A stretch of DNA of 64,000 bases from Flavobacterium enshiense DK69 (GTDB lineage: Bacteria > Bacteroidota > Bacteroidia > Flavobacteriales > Flavobacteriaceae), in NCBI RefSeq assembly GCF_000498495.1, contig NZ_AVCS01000013.1, forward strand, positions 62,001-126,000. Direction: 5' to 3'. Positions 24,827 through 33,829 of this stretch are shown piece by piece. The translations under genes were made by a program, and so were the position numbers. How positions within the stretch are numbered: the first letter of the stretch is position 1; every line of letters begins with the position of its first letter. Under the pieces are notes generated by a model. The model did no database searches. It worked only from the letters and a program-made list of their open reading frames with translations, and had not been told where the DNA came from.

Positions 24827-26362
24827 TCAGGAAACTATGTTAATCTTATCCTGAACTGAGATTTTTTTGGTTTTTTGATTTATAAAATCTTTAAATGAGG
24901 GATGCTCAAACTTATTGCTGAAATCATAATTCTCTAAAGCAACTCCTTTATATCTTGATATTGCTAATTCCTTATCTGAATGGTGTTTGTGCCCATTTAA
25001 TAATTGAGCACCAATCTTTAAGGCTCCCGCCATTATTTTCCAATAATTAATACTCCAAACTGAAGGGAGCGTTCTAAAGGTATTTTTACTGGCACTGTTA
25101 AGATTTAAAAGTGTTTTCGCGTATAATTTGAGTAATTCCCTGTAATATTGTTTTAAGGGCATTTTAGTAGTTGTAAGCTGATGAGATAAATCAAAAAGAC
25201 TATGAGCATCCTCAGGAACAGTAAGGTGAGATTTTAGACTCTGAAAATTTTCAGCTCCCGGTAAAGGGGTAGCAGGAGAAATATTCACATAGTATATTTT
25301 GGTTTCTTTAATAAATTGCCACAGTCTGTCCCAATCTTTCTTTTCAAAATCGGCTCCCGGGATCAGAGAACCATAGGTGTCAATTTTATATTTCCTTAAT
25401 ATTTCAATTGCGGTTTTATTATAATCTGCCAGCGATTGTTTATTCATATTCTGGAGTTCTTCATCTGTTATGGCATCCAAGCCGATAAAAACTGCTTTGA
25501 GCCCAAGAGTAGCCCATTCTTTAATAACCTCCTCATTCTCAGCAATGAAATCGGCTCTTGCATAACACAAATAGTTCTTATTTATGTTATGCTCTTTAAT
25601 CAAAGTTGCAAGCTTGGCAAGACGACTTTTATTTATTAAAAAAATATCATCGACAATGTAAATTTCTGTAGCCGCTATTGTCAATAATTCTTGCACTATG
25701 GACTCAGGTGAACGGCTATAGGGTGTACCATCCGTTATTTTCCAGGTAAAACAAAAATTACATTTATACCAGCAACCCCATGTAGTTTTAATTGTTGCTA
25801 CAGGTTTATGCATTAAATAATAATATTTGTTTTTCAGATGAGAAACAAGATCTCTTCGTGGAAAAGGAAGTGTATCTGCTTTTGGCATATAAGGACGTTG
25901 AGATGACCTTATTAACTGACCAGCCGCAATCGGAATGGCAATTCCCGGAACGTCTACTAAAGTTCCTTTATTATTAATTTTCTCTATTATTTCTGACAGC
26001 AAAAATGTTCCGTCTCCAATACCAACTATATCTACTGCAATATCTGCAAAATCTTCCGGTACCAAGGTCGCGTGAACTCCGCCTGCAATAGTTATACATT
26101 CAGGATAAATTGATTTTACCCATCTGAAAATTTTGATGACCTCATTAGTTCCTGATTTATAACAGCTGCTAACTATCACATCCGGATTAAAATCCATAAA
26201 TCTTTTTTCAAACCTTTTTTCGACTAAATGATCAAATATTATTACTTCATGTCCTTCAAGATTACCTGCGATATATTCAAGTTCCAGAGGTTCACAAATC
26301 ATGATATGTTTTAGCCCAATAGTGTGTTTAGGGACAGGCGGACGTACTAATAAGATTTTCAT
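24827..26362 (-). CDS. B12-binding-domain radical SAM enzyme 1
   Basis: A 511-aa protein. Residues 1-130 form a cobalamin-binding-type Rossmann domain (ILLVRPPVP start, AGGVHATLVP near 93-102). The radical SAM core has Cys197, Cys201 and Cys204 in GCWYKCNFCF for the 4Fe-4S cluster. The C-terminal 150 residues are unrecognised. Class B-type enzymes of this kind methylate unactivated carbons or rearrange rings using SAM and cobalamin; some members no longer bind B12. The N-terminal domain lacks a clear DxHxxG motif, so B12 may bind base-off without a histidine ligand. It is the second gene of the cluster. Confidence 0.85.
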   Translation of the reverse strand: MKILLVRPPVPKHTIGLKHIMICEPLELEYIAGNLEGHEVIIFDHLVEKRFEKRFMDFNPDVIVSSCYKSGTNEVIKIFRWVKSIYPECITIAGGVHATLVPEDFADIAVDIVGIGDGTFLLSEIIEKINNKGTLVDVPGIAIPIAAGQLIRSSQRPYMPKADTLPFPRRDLVSHLKNKYYYLMHKPVATIKTTWGCWYKCNFCFTWKITDGTPYSRSPESIVQELLTIAATEIYIVDDIFLINKSRLAKLATLIKEHNINKNYLCYARADFIAENEEVIKEWATLGLKAVFIGLDAITDEELQNMNKQSLADYNKTAIEILRKYKIDTYGSLIPGADFEKKDWDRLWQFIKETKIYYVNISPATPLPGAENFQSLKSHLTVPEDAHSLFDLSHQLTTTKMPLKQYYRELLKLYAKTLLNLNSASKNTFRTLPSVWSINYWKIMAGALKIGAQLLNGHKHHSDKELAISRYKGVALENYDFSNKFEHPSFKDFINQKTKKISVQDKINIVS

Positions 26363-26497
26363 CGTCTTTACTTTTTAAGGTTTTCAACTGAATACTGCAA
26401 AATTTAAGTCGCAATTATTTTACGAGAAAATGATTTTTGATTTAAGTAAAAATCAACATTTTTGATCTGATATAAAAAATCATCAAAACGTCTGCTA

Positions 26498-27829
26498 TTA
26501 TACAATTCCAGGGGTTATACCTCTGTTAATGTGATTTCTGTAAGTCATATTTGTTCCAAAAACAAAAAGTCTCATGAATAATTCTAAGTTTGCATCATTA
26601 CCATTTAACCTTTTTAAAATATTTTTTGTAGAATACAGCTTTTTGTACAGCTGCCAATATCCTTCTTCTAATCTTTGTGCTGTCATATTCTTGGGATAAA
26701 AAACCGCAGACCCTCCAACATATTTTTGTATATCGTGATCAAAAATCCTACCCTCATCCATAAACTGTTTATGCAACGGAGTTCCCGGAACCGGAGTTAA
26801 AATATACATTCTCGGAACAGCGATTTTATTCCTCATCAAAAAATCGAAAGTCTTTTCGAAAACTGTTTCATCGTCCCCGTCAAGTCCCAAGATCATTTCT
26901 GTGGAAATCTCTATCCCGTGTGATTTTATTTTAGCAAAAGCCTCCTCATATTTAGTAGGTTCATTCCACTCTTTTTCTATCTGCGCCAAACTTACCTCAT
27001 TAACTGTTTCAATTCCAAAGGACAAGATCCTGCATCCGCTTTGATATGCTAACTTTAGCATTTCATCATCTTTTGCGATGTGAAGACTGCACTGACTTAT
27101 CCAGATTATTTTTTCAGGAATAAGTGCTGTCCATAATTCTCGACAATAATTAAAATCGACACCAATATTATCATCGATGAAAGCAATATATTTAGTACCA
27201 CTGGCTTTCGCAGCACGGACATCACGAATAACCTGGTCTACAGGACGTTTACGATAGCTTCTTTTGAAGAATTCAGAAATTGAGCAAAATGTGCAAGGAA
27301 ACGGACAACCTCTTGTAGCCTGAACAGGTCTCCAAAACCCATAATACTTTAAATTGAATTTATGATATGAAGGAACAGGAAAAGTTTTTACATCGGGCAC
27401 AGCTTCCATTTTATAAAGGGGCTTCACCTCTTTATTCAAATAATCATTTAAAAACCTTACCCATGTGTCCTCAGCTTCCCCTTTTATAATAACATCAGTG
27501 TGCGGTCTGGTTCGTTCTTCGTCAAACAATGTAATTGCTATTCCGCCCATTACAACCAACGAACCTTTCTTTTTAAATTCATCGCCTAATTGATAGGCAC
27601 GAATTAATCCAGCCCCTCCCATAGCACTCATGCCAACAATATCCCAATCTTCATCCCAAGGGATAGGTTCTGAAGTTTCAGATACACAAGTAACTTCAAA
27701 ATTTTCCGGAGTAATTGCTGCTAATTGAAGCATTGTTAAGCCAGGCAGATACGTTTTGCGTTGTATAATAGGCTTTCCGTTTTTATCCAAACCTGTTGGA
27801 CTAATTAAGAGAATTCGGGGCTTTGTCAT
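26498..27829 (-). CDS. B12-binding-domain radical SAM enzyme 2
   Basis: About 443 aa from the ATG at 27829, chosen because the protein then starts MTKPRILLISPTG, the usual N-terminus; an upstream in-frame ATG at 27862 adds only a hydrophobic stub. The B12-type Rossmann domain occupies residues 1-135 (MGGIAITLFDEE near 94-105, KGEAEDTW near 116-123). The cluster cysteines are Cys175, Cys179 and Cys182 in GCPFPCTFCS. It is the first gene of the minus-strand cluster, 135 bases before radical SAM enzyme 1. Like that gene, it may do methylation or carbon-skeleton chemistry on the product; the substrate is unknown. Confidence 0.85.
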   Translation of the reverse strand: MTKPRILLISPTGLDKNGKPIIQRKTYLPGLTMLQLAAITPENFEVTCVSETSEPIPWDEDWDIVGMSAMGGAGLIRAYQLGDEFKKKGSLVVMGGIAITLFDEERTRPHTDVIIKGEAEDTWVRFLNDYLNKEVKPLYKMEAVPDVKTFPVPSYHKFNLKYYGFWRPVQATRGCPFPCTFCSISEFFKRSYRKRPVDQVIRDVRAAKASGTKYIAFIDDNIGVDFNYCRELWTALIPEKIIWISQCSLHIAKDDEMLKLAYQSGCRILSFGIETVNEVSLAQIEKEWNEPTKYEEAFAKIKSHGIEISTEMILGLDGDDETVFEKTFDFLMRNKIAVPRMYILTPVPGTPLHKQFMDEGRIFDHDIQKYVGGSAVFYPKNMTAQRLEEGYWQLYKKLYSTKNILKRLNGNDANLELFMRLFVFGTNMTYRNHINRGITPGIV

Positions 27830-28067
27830 ATTGAAAAAGTATTTAAAATCAATAAAAAACACAGCAATAACTCATTTGTACTTTAAAATCCTTATCCTAA
27901 TTTTTTTTATGAAAAAATGCCGACGAACTTCTTAAGGTTTTAAATATCATGAAATTCAAAAGAGTATGTTAAATTTATGAAAAAATAATACAAAAAACAC
28001 TAATTAAAAATATTATTCCAAACTTATAAGCAAAACACACAAATATTTATCAAAGCAAAATGAGAAG

Positions 28068-28136
28068 ATGAAACATTTGGGTGAGAGTCTTTTGCTTCTT
28101 CGAAAAGAGAATAAGAAAAATCGTCCGAAAGAATAG
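28068..28136 (+). pseudogene. Remnant of an HTH regulator N-terminus
   Basis: Twenty-two codons starting MKHLGESLLLLRKEN resemble the first helix of XRE regulators, followed by an early stop. A frame ending at 28362 (KDKKELEYFLNND..., lysine-rich end) could be the tail of the same or another decayed gene. Confidence 0.25.
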
Positions 28137-28220
28137 GCTTATCCGATGCCGGAATAATTAATACCCCCGCCATTATTGAGTTAACTAATTAAAGCCCAGC
28201 AGTTGTCATTGTTTCATTAT

Positions 28221-28260
28221 TATTGGTGTTATATTTAAATTATTGGTGTTATATTTAATT
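28221..28260. repeat. Two-copy tandem repeat, 20-base unit
   Basis: The unit TATTGGTGTTATATTTAAAT is repeated directly with one change at the end. It lies in decayed intergenic DNA and looks like a slippage duplication. Confidence 0.8.
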
Positions 28261-28581
28261 ATACGAAATGAAAAGGATAAAAAAGAACTGGAATATTTCT
28301 TAAACAATGATTACAAAAAACCCGAAGACTCTGAAGCAAATGACGGCGGAAAGAAATATTAATTGCTGTACGGTATTATATAGGGTTGATGGGAGGTTTT
28401 CATAAAATGTAGACTCGGATTTACTTTGATGTTCTGCCGAAAAACATTCTCTGCTTTTTGTTTGCTCATGCTGCATTTATTTGCATATCTGCATTACCCA
28501 CAAAATCAGCTTCTATAAAAAATAGTATTCCTAACTTTATATACTATTTACAAAACAGAACGATACTAAATCCGCTTAACG

Positions 28582-29673
28582 ATGATGCACCTGTCTGATA
28601 TCATAATAGCTAAAATTCAAAATGAAGGACCGATTTCCTTTCGGGATTTCATGGACATGTCCCTATATTACCCGGAATTGGGCTATTACACTTCTGCAGG
28701 AGAAAAAACCGGATTTGAAGGTGATTATTACACCAGTCCTAATCTCACTCCCCTTTTTGGAATAATGATTGCCCGTCAACTCGAGGAAATGTGGAAAATA
28801 GTCGGAAAAGGCCCATTTACAGTTTTTGAATACGGAGCCGGTTCGGGAAAACTCTGTCATGACATCCTGAATTACCTCAAAAACAAACCTGATTTCTATG
28901 AAAATCTAAACTATTGCATCATTGAGAAAAGTTCGGTGCTACAGGAAATAGAGAAAGCTTCTCTTCATGAAAAAGTAATCTGGTATGATACTATTAAAGA
29001 TATACCGGATATTACAGGGTGCATACTTTCTAACGAATTGGTTGATAATTTTGCCGTTCACCGTGTTGTAATGCAAGACCAACTCATGGAAATTTTTGTG
29101 GATTACCGAAATGATTTTGTTGAAGTGCTACAACCGGCTTCAAAAGAACTCAAGGAGTATTTATCTGAATTGAATATTGAATTACCCAAAGGATTTCAAA
29201 CCGAAATAAATCTTCAGGCCATTCAATGGATAGAGGAAATCGCCAAATCATTGAAAAAAGGATATGTTATAACGATTGATTACGGTTACCCTTCTTCCGA
29301 ACTATACAAAAAAGAAAGAAGTAATGGCACCCTTATGTGTTATGCCAATCATACCACAAATACGAATCCGTACCAAAACATAGGGAATCAAGATATAACA
29401 TCCCATGTAAATTTCTCCGCATTGTGCCACTGGGGAGTAAAAAACGGATTGACCTGTTGCGGATTGACCTCACAAGCCAATTTTTTACTGTCGCTTGGTT
29501 TTAAGGAATACCTTCATAAAATGACAATACATGAAAACAATCTCATTGAAACCATTCAAAAAGAAATACTACTCACACAATCTCTTATATTGGATATGGG
29601 AATGAAATTTAAGGTCTTAATTCAAGAGAAAGGAAATCTCAAAAAAGAACTTCTCGGACTGCAAGGCATTTAA
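28582..29673 (+). CDS. MidA/NDUFAF7-like SAM-dependent methyltransferase
   Basis: A 363-aa protein of the DUF185 family (MidA, NDUFAF7). Signature parts are PISFRDFMDMSLYYPELGYYTS near 17-38, GDYYTSPNLTPLFG near 47-60, and SAM motif I FEYGAGSGKL at 82-91. Eukaryotic NDUFAF7 methylates an arginine of a complex I subunit; the bacterial substrate is not known. The second codon is also ATG and could be the start. It is monocistronic, divergent from the biosynthetic cluster and probably unrelated to it. Confidence 0.88.
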   Translation: MMHLSDIIIAKIQNEGPISFRDFMDMSLYYPELGYYTSAGEKTGFEGDYYTSPNLTPLFGIMIARQLEEMWKIVGKGPFTVFEYGAGSGKLCHDILNYLKNKPDFYENLNYCIIEKSSVLQEIEKASLHEKVIWYDTIKDIPDITGCILSNELVDNFAVHRVVMQDQLMEIFVDYRNDFVEVLQPASKELKEYLSELNIELPKGFQTEINLQAIQWIEEIAKSLKKGYVITIDYGYPSSELYKKERSNGTLMCYANHTTNTNPYQNIGNQDITSHVNFSALCHWGVKNGLTCCGLTSQANFLLSLGFKEYLHKMTIHENNLIETIQKEILLTQSLILDMGMKFKVLIQEKGNLKKELLGLQGI

Positions 29674-29894
29674 AATTATCTGTGAAAGTGTAAATTAAAA
29701 GGTCTCAGTATTATTCTTGAAAACATTCCGAAACATACTGAAGTATCCACTACCCTACTGCTTTTAGACCAAAATAATTACTCTCTGAGCTTTCTTTTTT
29801 TATTAAAGATTTAAAAAAAACACTAATATTGTAACGCTATAAAAAACTAACCCAATCATTAAATTAAAATTTATTAACTAAAACGAAAAAGGAC

Positions 29895-30440
29895 ATGAAG
29901 AAAATATTCTTATTATTGGTATTATTCGCCTTAAACATTAGTGCGCAAGAAAAATTCGAATTCCCGTTGAACGAAAACGGACAGATTATTTTCACTGAAA
30001 TTGTACCGGCTGAAGGCAAAACAAAACAGGATTTATATACTAACTCCAAAATGTTTTTTGTGAACACTTATAAAGTCACACAGGACAAAATAAAACAAAA
30101 TGCTGAAGCTTCATCAGTAAGCGGAACACAGTATTCCATCATGACGGTAAAAATAAACGCAAGCGATGTTAAAGTGAAATTATTTTATACTATTGACATT
30201 TATTCAAAAGACAACAAATACAAGTATGATATAAAAAACATCTTTACTAAAACAGAGGTATCAGAAACGCCAATAGAGAAAATGTTTGACAAAACTGCTT
30301 CTGAAAAAGCGGCTCAAAAACCTAAGGCAGCTGAAACGCTTAAAGCCTACTACGCAGCCATCAATGCTGAAATCGAAAACATCAAAGCAAACATCAAAAA
30401 AGAAATGGCAAAATCAAGTGCTGCCAAAAGCGATTGGTAA
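29895..30440 (+). CDS. Secreted DUF4468-like protein
   Basis: A 181-aa protein with a signal peptide (KKIFLLLVLFALNISAQ, cleavage near residue 18). The first 110 residues of the mature part are beta-rich and look like the DUF4468 (TBP-like fold) family, common in Bacteroidetes. The C-terminal 50 residues are Ala/Lys/Glu-rich and probably helical. It is probably periplasmic or envelope-associated. It stands alone and ends in a hairpin terminator. The family assignment is moderately sure; no function is known. Confidence 0.7.
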   Translation: MKKIFLLLVLFALNISAQEKFEFPLNENGQIIFTEIVPAEGKTKQDLYTNSKMFFVNTYKVTQDKIKQNAEASSVSGTQYSIMTVKINASDVKVKLFYTIDIYSKDNKYKYDIKNIFTKTEVSETPIEKMFDKTASEKAAQKPKAAETLKAYYAAINAEIENIKANIKKEMAKSSAAKSDW

Positions 30441-30459
30441 ACAATCTACACTAAAATAT

Positions 30460-30484
30460 AAAGCTCCTTCTTGGAGCTTTTTTT
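30460..30484 (+). terminator. Rho-independent terminator
   Basis: AAAGCTCC and GGAGCTTT pair around a TTCTT loop, followed by Ts. It lies 20 bases after the DUF4468-like gene. Confidence 0.9.
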
Positions 30485-30513
30485 ATTCTCGGAACTTTTT
30501 TTACAACTAGATT

Positions 30514-30536
30514 TTGATGCATAAACGCTATATTTG
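30514..30536 (+). promoter_or_regulatory. Promoter of peptidase T gene
   Basis: A TTG at 30514-30516 and TATATTTG at 30529-30536 fit the Bacteroidetes -33/-7 elements in kind, but the spacing is shorter than usual. The start codon follows 21 bases after the -7 box. Confidence 0.5.
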
Positions 30537-30557
30537 TGTTCTTAAAATTAAAATGCT

Positions 30558-31805
30558 ATGCAACATATAATCGATCGTTTTATCAGTTACGTAACTATTG
30601 ATACAGAAGCCGATCCAAATTCAAATACAACACCCAGCTCTGCTAAACAGTGGGATTTAGCCAACAAATTAGTCGAAGAATTAAAAGCAATCGGCTTGCA
30701 GGATGTAACAATTGACGACAAGTCATACATTCAGGCGACCTTGCCGAGTAATTTAGATTACGAAGTTCCAACCATTGGTTTCGTTTCACACTTTGACACT
30801 ACCCCTGATTTTACCGGAGCCAATGTAAATCCGCAAATCGTTCGAAATTATGATGGTGGCGATATCATCCTGAACAAAGAAAAAAACATAGTTTTATCTC
30901 CGAGTTATTTCGAAGATCTGTTGTTATACAAAGGCCAAACTTTAATCACAACAGACGGAACAACGCTTTTAGGCGCCGATGACAAAGCAGGTGTTACTGA
31001 AATCGTAACGGCGATGGAATACCTTATAAAAAATCCGCACATCAAACACGGAACATTAAAAGTTGGATTCACTCCTGACGAGGAAATCGGACGTGGTGCC
31101 GACTTCTTCGACGTAGAGAAATTCGGATGTGATTGGGCTTATACTATGGACGGAAGCCAGATTGGCGAATTGGAATATGAAAACTTCAATGCAGCCGGCG
31201 TAAAACTGAAATTCAAAGGAAAAAGCGTGCACCCTGGGTATGCCAAAGGAAAAATGATCAACTCGATGCTTTTGGCTACCAAATACATCTCCAAATTACC
31301 TAAGGACGAAGTGCCCGAAAGAACCAAAGGTTACGAAGGATTTTTCCATGTAGTGCATTTAGACGGAAGCATTGAAGAAACCAACGTGCAGTTAATCATC
31401 CGTGATCACGACCGCAAGAAATTCAAAAAACGCAAAAAACTGGTTGAGAAAATCGCCGATAAGTTCAACAAAAAATACATGAAGCAATTTGGCACCGACA
31501 TCGTTGAAATTGAAGTAAAAGACCAATACTACAACATGCGCGAAAAGGTTGAACCGGTTATGCATATTGTGGATTTAGCCGAACAGGCAATGAAAGAGCT
31601 AGACATCAAGCCATTAATCAAACCTATTCGTGGTGGTACAGATGGTTCGCGTTTATCTTTCATGGGATTACCTTGCCCTAACATCTTTGCAGGCGGACAT
31701 AATTTCCACGGTAAATACGAATATGTTCCGGTAGAAAGCATGCAAAAGGCAATAGATGTAATTATCAAAATCGCTGAATTGACTGCTGAGAAATATAAAA
31801 AATAA
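30558..31805 (+). CDS. pepT: Peptidase T (tripeptide aminopeptidase)
   Basis: A 415-aa M20B metallopeptidase of normal length that removes N-terminal residues from tripeptides in the cytoplasm. Zinc-ligand motifs are present: SHFDT near 77-81, GADDKAG near 139-145 with the metal-bridging Asp, the catalytic Glu in DEEIGRG near 174-180, and a C-terminal His in HGKYEYV near residue 384. It stands alone with its own promoter and a strong terminator. The assignment to PepT rather than another M20 member rests on the RGGTDGS and PNIFAGGHNFHGK segments. Confidence 0.95.
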   Translation: MQHIIDRFISYVTIDTEADPNSNTTPSSAKQWDLANKLVEELKAIGLQDVTIDDKSYIQATLPSNLDYEVPTIGFVSHFDTTPDFTGANVNPQIVRNYDGGDIILNKEKNIVLSPSYFEDLLLYKGQTLITTDGTTLLGADDKAGVTEIVTAMEYLIKNPHIKHGTLKVGFTPDEEIGRGADFFDVEKFGCDWAYTMDGSQIGELEYENFNAAGVKLKFKGKSVHPGYAKGKMINSMLLATKYISKLPKDEVPERTKGYEGFFHVVHLDGSIEETNVQLIIRDHDRKKFKKRKKLVEKIADKFNKKYMKQFGTDIVEIEVKDQYYNMREKVEPVMHIVDLAEQAMKELDIKPLIKPIRGGTDGSRLSFMGLPCPNIFAGGHNFHGKYEYVPVESMQKAIDVIIKIAELTAEKYKK

Positions 31806-31869
31806 ACAATGATCAGTATTCAATGATCAGTTAGCAGAAACGTCTAAATATCTAGAACCATAAATTTTA

Positions 31870-31920
31870 ACCGCAACCTGCAGATTTAAAAACTAAAAAT
31901 CTGTAAGTTGCGGTTTTTTA
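31870..31920 (+). terminator. Terminator of pepT
   Basis: ACCGCAAC..GCAGATTT pairs with AAATCTG..AGTTGCGGT, and a T-tract follows. A long stem of about 18 pairs lies 65 bases after the stop codon. Confidence 0.9.
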
Positions 31921-31941
31921 AATTCCCTACTGAAAATCACA

Positions 31942-32409
31942 ATGTATACCATAGCAGAAATAAAAGACCTGTCAAATGAACAAAAACTCAGGCTGTTTGA
32001 ACTCTGGAACAACGAGTATCCGGAAAAACTGTGTTATCCATCGTTGTCCGATTTTGAAGACTATCTCGGTAAACTTGATAATAAAACCCATTTTTTACTG
32101 AAGGATGAAAATAAAAAAATCGCGGGTTGGGCACTTCTTTTTGAAAGGGCAAAGGAAACCTGGTTTGCCATCATTGTTGATACTTCCTTTCAGGGAAAAG
32201 GATTGGGATCAAAATTATTGGAGCGATTGAAATCCAAAACCAACACACTCAACGGTTGGGTAATTGATCATAACAATGATAAAAAAAGTGATGGTTCCAT
32301 TTATAAATCGCCAATAATTTTTTACATTAGAAATCAATTTAAGATAAACAACGTCATTCGCTTGGAACTGGATATCATTTCGGCAGTCAAAATCGAATGG
32401 ACAAAATAG
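31942..32409 (+). CDS. GNAT-family N-acetyltransferase
   Basis: A 155-aa single-domain GNAT protein. The acetyl-CoA-binding region is SFQGKGLGSKLLERLK near 87-102 (Q-x-x-G-x-G/A pattern), preceded by the beta strand AIIVDTSF. The substrate cannot be read from the sequence. It is followed after 7 bases by the YdeI-like gene, so the two are co-transcribed. Confidence 0.85.
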   Translation: MYTIAEIKDLSNEQKLRLFELWNNEYPEKLCYPSLSDFEDYLGKLDNKTHFLLKDENKKIAGWALLFERAKETWFAIIVDTSFQGKGLGSKLLERLKSKTNTLNGWVIDHNNDKKSDGSIYKSPIIFYIRNQFKINNVIRLELDIISAVKIEWTK

Positions 32410-32416
32410 TTGCAGT

Positions 32417-32998
32417 ATGGAAGAAAAAAATCCATGGATCAATAACGACCAATGGGCAGAAGAACTCGATTTAGTAAAATCCATTATCTCCAAAACCGAA
32501 TTGGAAGAAATGATTAAATGGGGCGGACCGGTTTATACTGTCAATAAAAAAAACGTAGTGGGTATTGGCGGATTCAAATCCTATGTTGGCATTTGGTTTT
32601 TCAACGGTGTTTTCCTGAAAGACGAAAGAAAGGTTCTTATGAATGCCAATGAAGGTGTGACCAAAGCGCTCCGTCAATGGAGATTCTCATCGAAGCAGGA
32701 AATTATCAACAACGAAAAATACATCCTTCAGTATATAAATGAAGCGATTGCAAATGAAAAAGCCGGAATTTCCCAAAAACCGGAAAAGAAAGAAGCCATC
32801 GTTTCAGAACTGTTGGAAGCAGAATTTAAGCAGGATCCTGAATTGGTAAAAGCATTTGAAGCATTTTCACCCTATAAGCAACGTGAATTTCTTGAATACA
32901 TTGAAACAGCCAAACAGGAGAAAACCAAACTTACCCGAATCGAAAAAATAAAACCGATGATTTTGGAAGGTATTGGTTTAAATGATAAATACAGATAA
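32417..32998 (+). CDS. YdeI/OmpD-associated family protein (DUF1801)
   Basis: A 193-aa protein. The N-terminal 120 residues are a DUF1801-type domain (MIKWGGPVYTV and GGFKSYVGIWFFNGVFLKD). The C-terminal part carries the YdeI-like helical segment (LEAEFKQDPELVKAFEAFSPYKQREFLEYIETAKQEKTK..RIEKI). The family is widespread and its function is poorly known. It is co-transcribed with the upstream GNAT gene and ends in a terminator. Confidence 0.85.
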   Translation: MEEKNPWINNDQWAEELDLVKSIISKTELEEMIKWGGPVYTVNKKNVVGIGGFKSYVGIWFFNGVFLKDERKVLMNANEGVTKALRQWRFSSKQEIINNEKYILQYINEAIANEKAGISQKPEKKEAIVSELLEAEFKQDPELVKAFEAFSPYKQREFLEYIETAKQEKTKLTRIEKIKPMILEGIGLNDKYR

Positions 32999-33030
32999 AA
33001 AAAAGTCCCAACACTAATTGGGACTTTTTT
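32999..33030. terminator. Bidirectional terminator
   Basis: AAAAAGTCCCAA pairs with TTGGGACTTTTT between the plus-strand YdeI-like gene and the minus-strand yajC gene. A-tract and T-tract flank it, so it can serve both. Confidence 0.9.
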
Positions 33031-33046
33031 TATACTTCTTAAAAAA

Positions 33047-33322
33047 TTATTTTGAAGCATTAGCTTTCATGCTCAATTCCATAGAAATAGCAGAACGCTC
33101 CATTTTAATTTTCCCGGCCATCGTTTCGACTACCACTGTATCCTCATACAACTCGGCAATTTTACCGTGGATTCCAGATTTAGTAATGATTTTGTCACCC
33201 ACCTTTACGGAAGCTTCAAATTCTTTTTCTTTTTTGGCTTTTTGTTGTTGTGGTCTGATCATTAAAAAATAAACAACCACAAACATTAAAAGTATTGGTA
33301 AAAACTGACTTATTTGTCCCAT
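33047..33322 (-). CDS. yajC: Preprotein translocase accessory subunit YajC
   Basis: A 91-aa protein with one N-terminal membrane helix (about residues 5-21), the motif LMIRPQQQKAKKEKEFEASVKVGDKIITKSGIHGKI, and a small beta domain. This is the standard YajC layout and length. YajC binds SecDF at the inner membrane. It is the last gene of a minus-strand unit with nusB and a DUF1573 lipoprotein, an order common in Flavobacteriaceae. Confidence 0.95.
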   Translation of the reverse strand: MGQISQFLPILLMFVVVYFLMIRPQQQKAKKEKEFEASVKVGDKIITKSGIHGKIAELYEDTVVVETMAGKIKMERSAISMELSMKANASK

Positions 33323-33350
33323 TTTCTTATTATTTTATTGGCCTCGTTAC

Positions 33351-33812
33351 CTATTGACCTGATTTTGGTGAAACATTTGCTTTGATAGTTACTTTTTCAG
33401 CACCTTCTTTTGTGTTCGTTGTCAAAGTAACTGATTTTTGTTGTTGTCCCGGTTTTCCTTTAGAGTCAAAAGTAACTTTCATATCGGCAGAAGTTCCCGG
33501 TTTGATTGGTTCTTTCGGCCATTCAGGAACGGTACATCCGCAACTCCCCTGAGCATTAATTACAATTAAATCGGCTTCGCCTTCATTTGTAATTTTAAAA
33601 ACAGTCTCCACTTTATCACCTTCTTTGATATCTCCGAAATCGTGCTCCGTCTTATCAAATTTCACAACAGGTAATTTTCCGTTAACTGCATTTTCAGCCG
33701 TTACTTTTTCAACGTTTGTTTCATCGGTTTTCTCCGATGCATTTCCTTGTTTACAAGAAGTTGACAGTACTAAAGCAGCGATTGCCAACATCCCGAAAGT
33801 CCTTTTGATCAT
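33351..33812 (-). CDS. DUF1573 lipoprotein
   Basis: A 153-aa protein with a lipoprotein signal (LVLSTSC, lipidated Cys20) and one DUF1573 Ig-like domain (about 46-150) including FDKTEHDFGDIKEGDKVETVFKI and SCGCTVPEWP. DUF1573 proteins are abundant in Bacteroidetes and envelope-located; their function is not known. It lies between nusB (17 bases) and yajC (28 bases). Confidence 0.9.
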   Translation of the reverse strand: MIKRTFGMLAIAALVLSTSCKQGNASEKTDETNVEKVTAENAVNGKLPVVKFDKTEHDFGDIKEGDKVETVFKITNEGEADLIVINAQGSCGCTVPEWPKEPIKPGTSADMKVTFDSKGKPGQQQKSVTLTTNTKEGAEKVTIKANVSPKSGQ

Positions 33813-33829
33813 AATTTAAAAAAAGTTAG

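Larger units (their letters stand above)
27830..28581. other. Divergent intergenic region with gene remnants
   Basis: The 750 bases upstream of the biosynthetic cluster are AT-rich and should hold its promoter; I see no exact TAnnTTTG box on the minus strand. The region also has a 22-codon HTH-like fragment (28068-28136), a tandem repeat (28221-28260) and a C-terminal-like frame ending at 28362. Confidence 0.5.
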
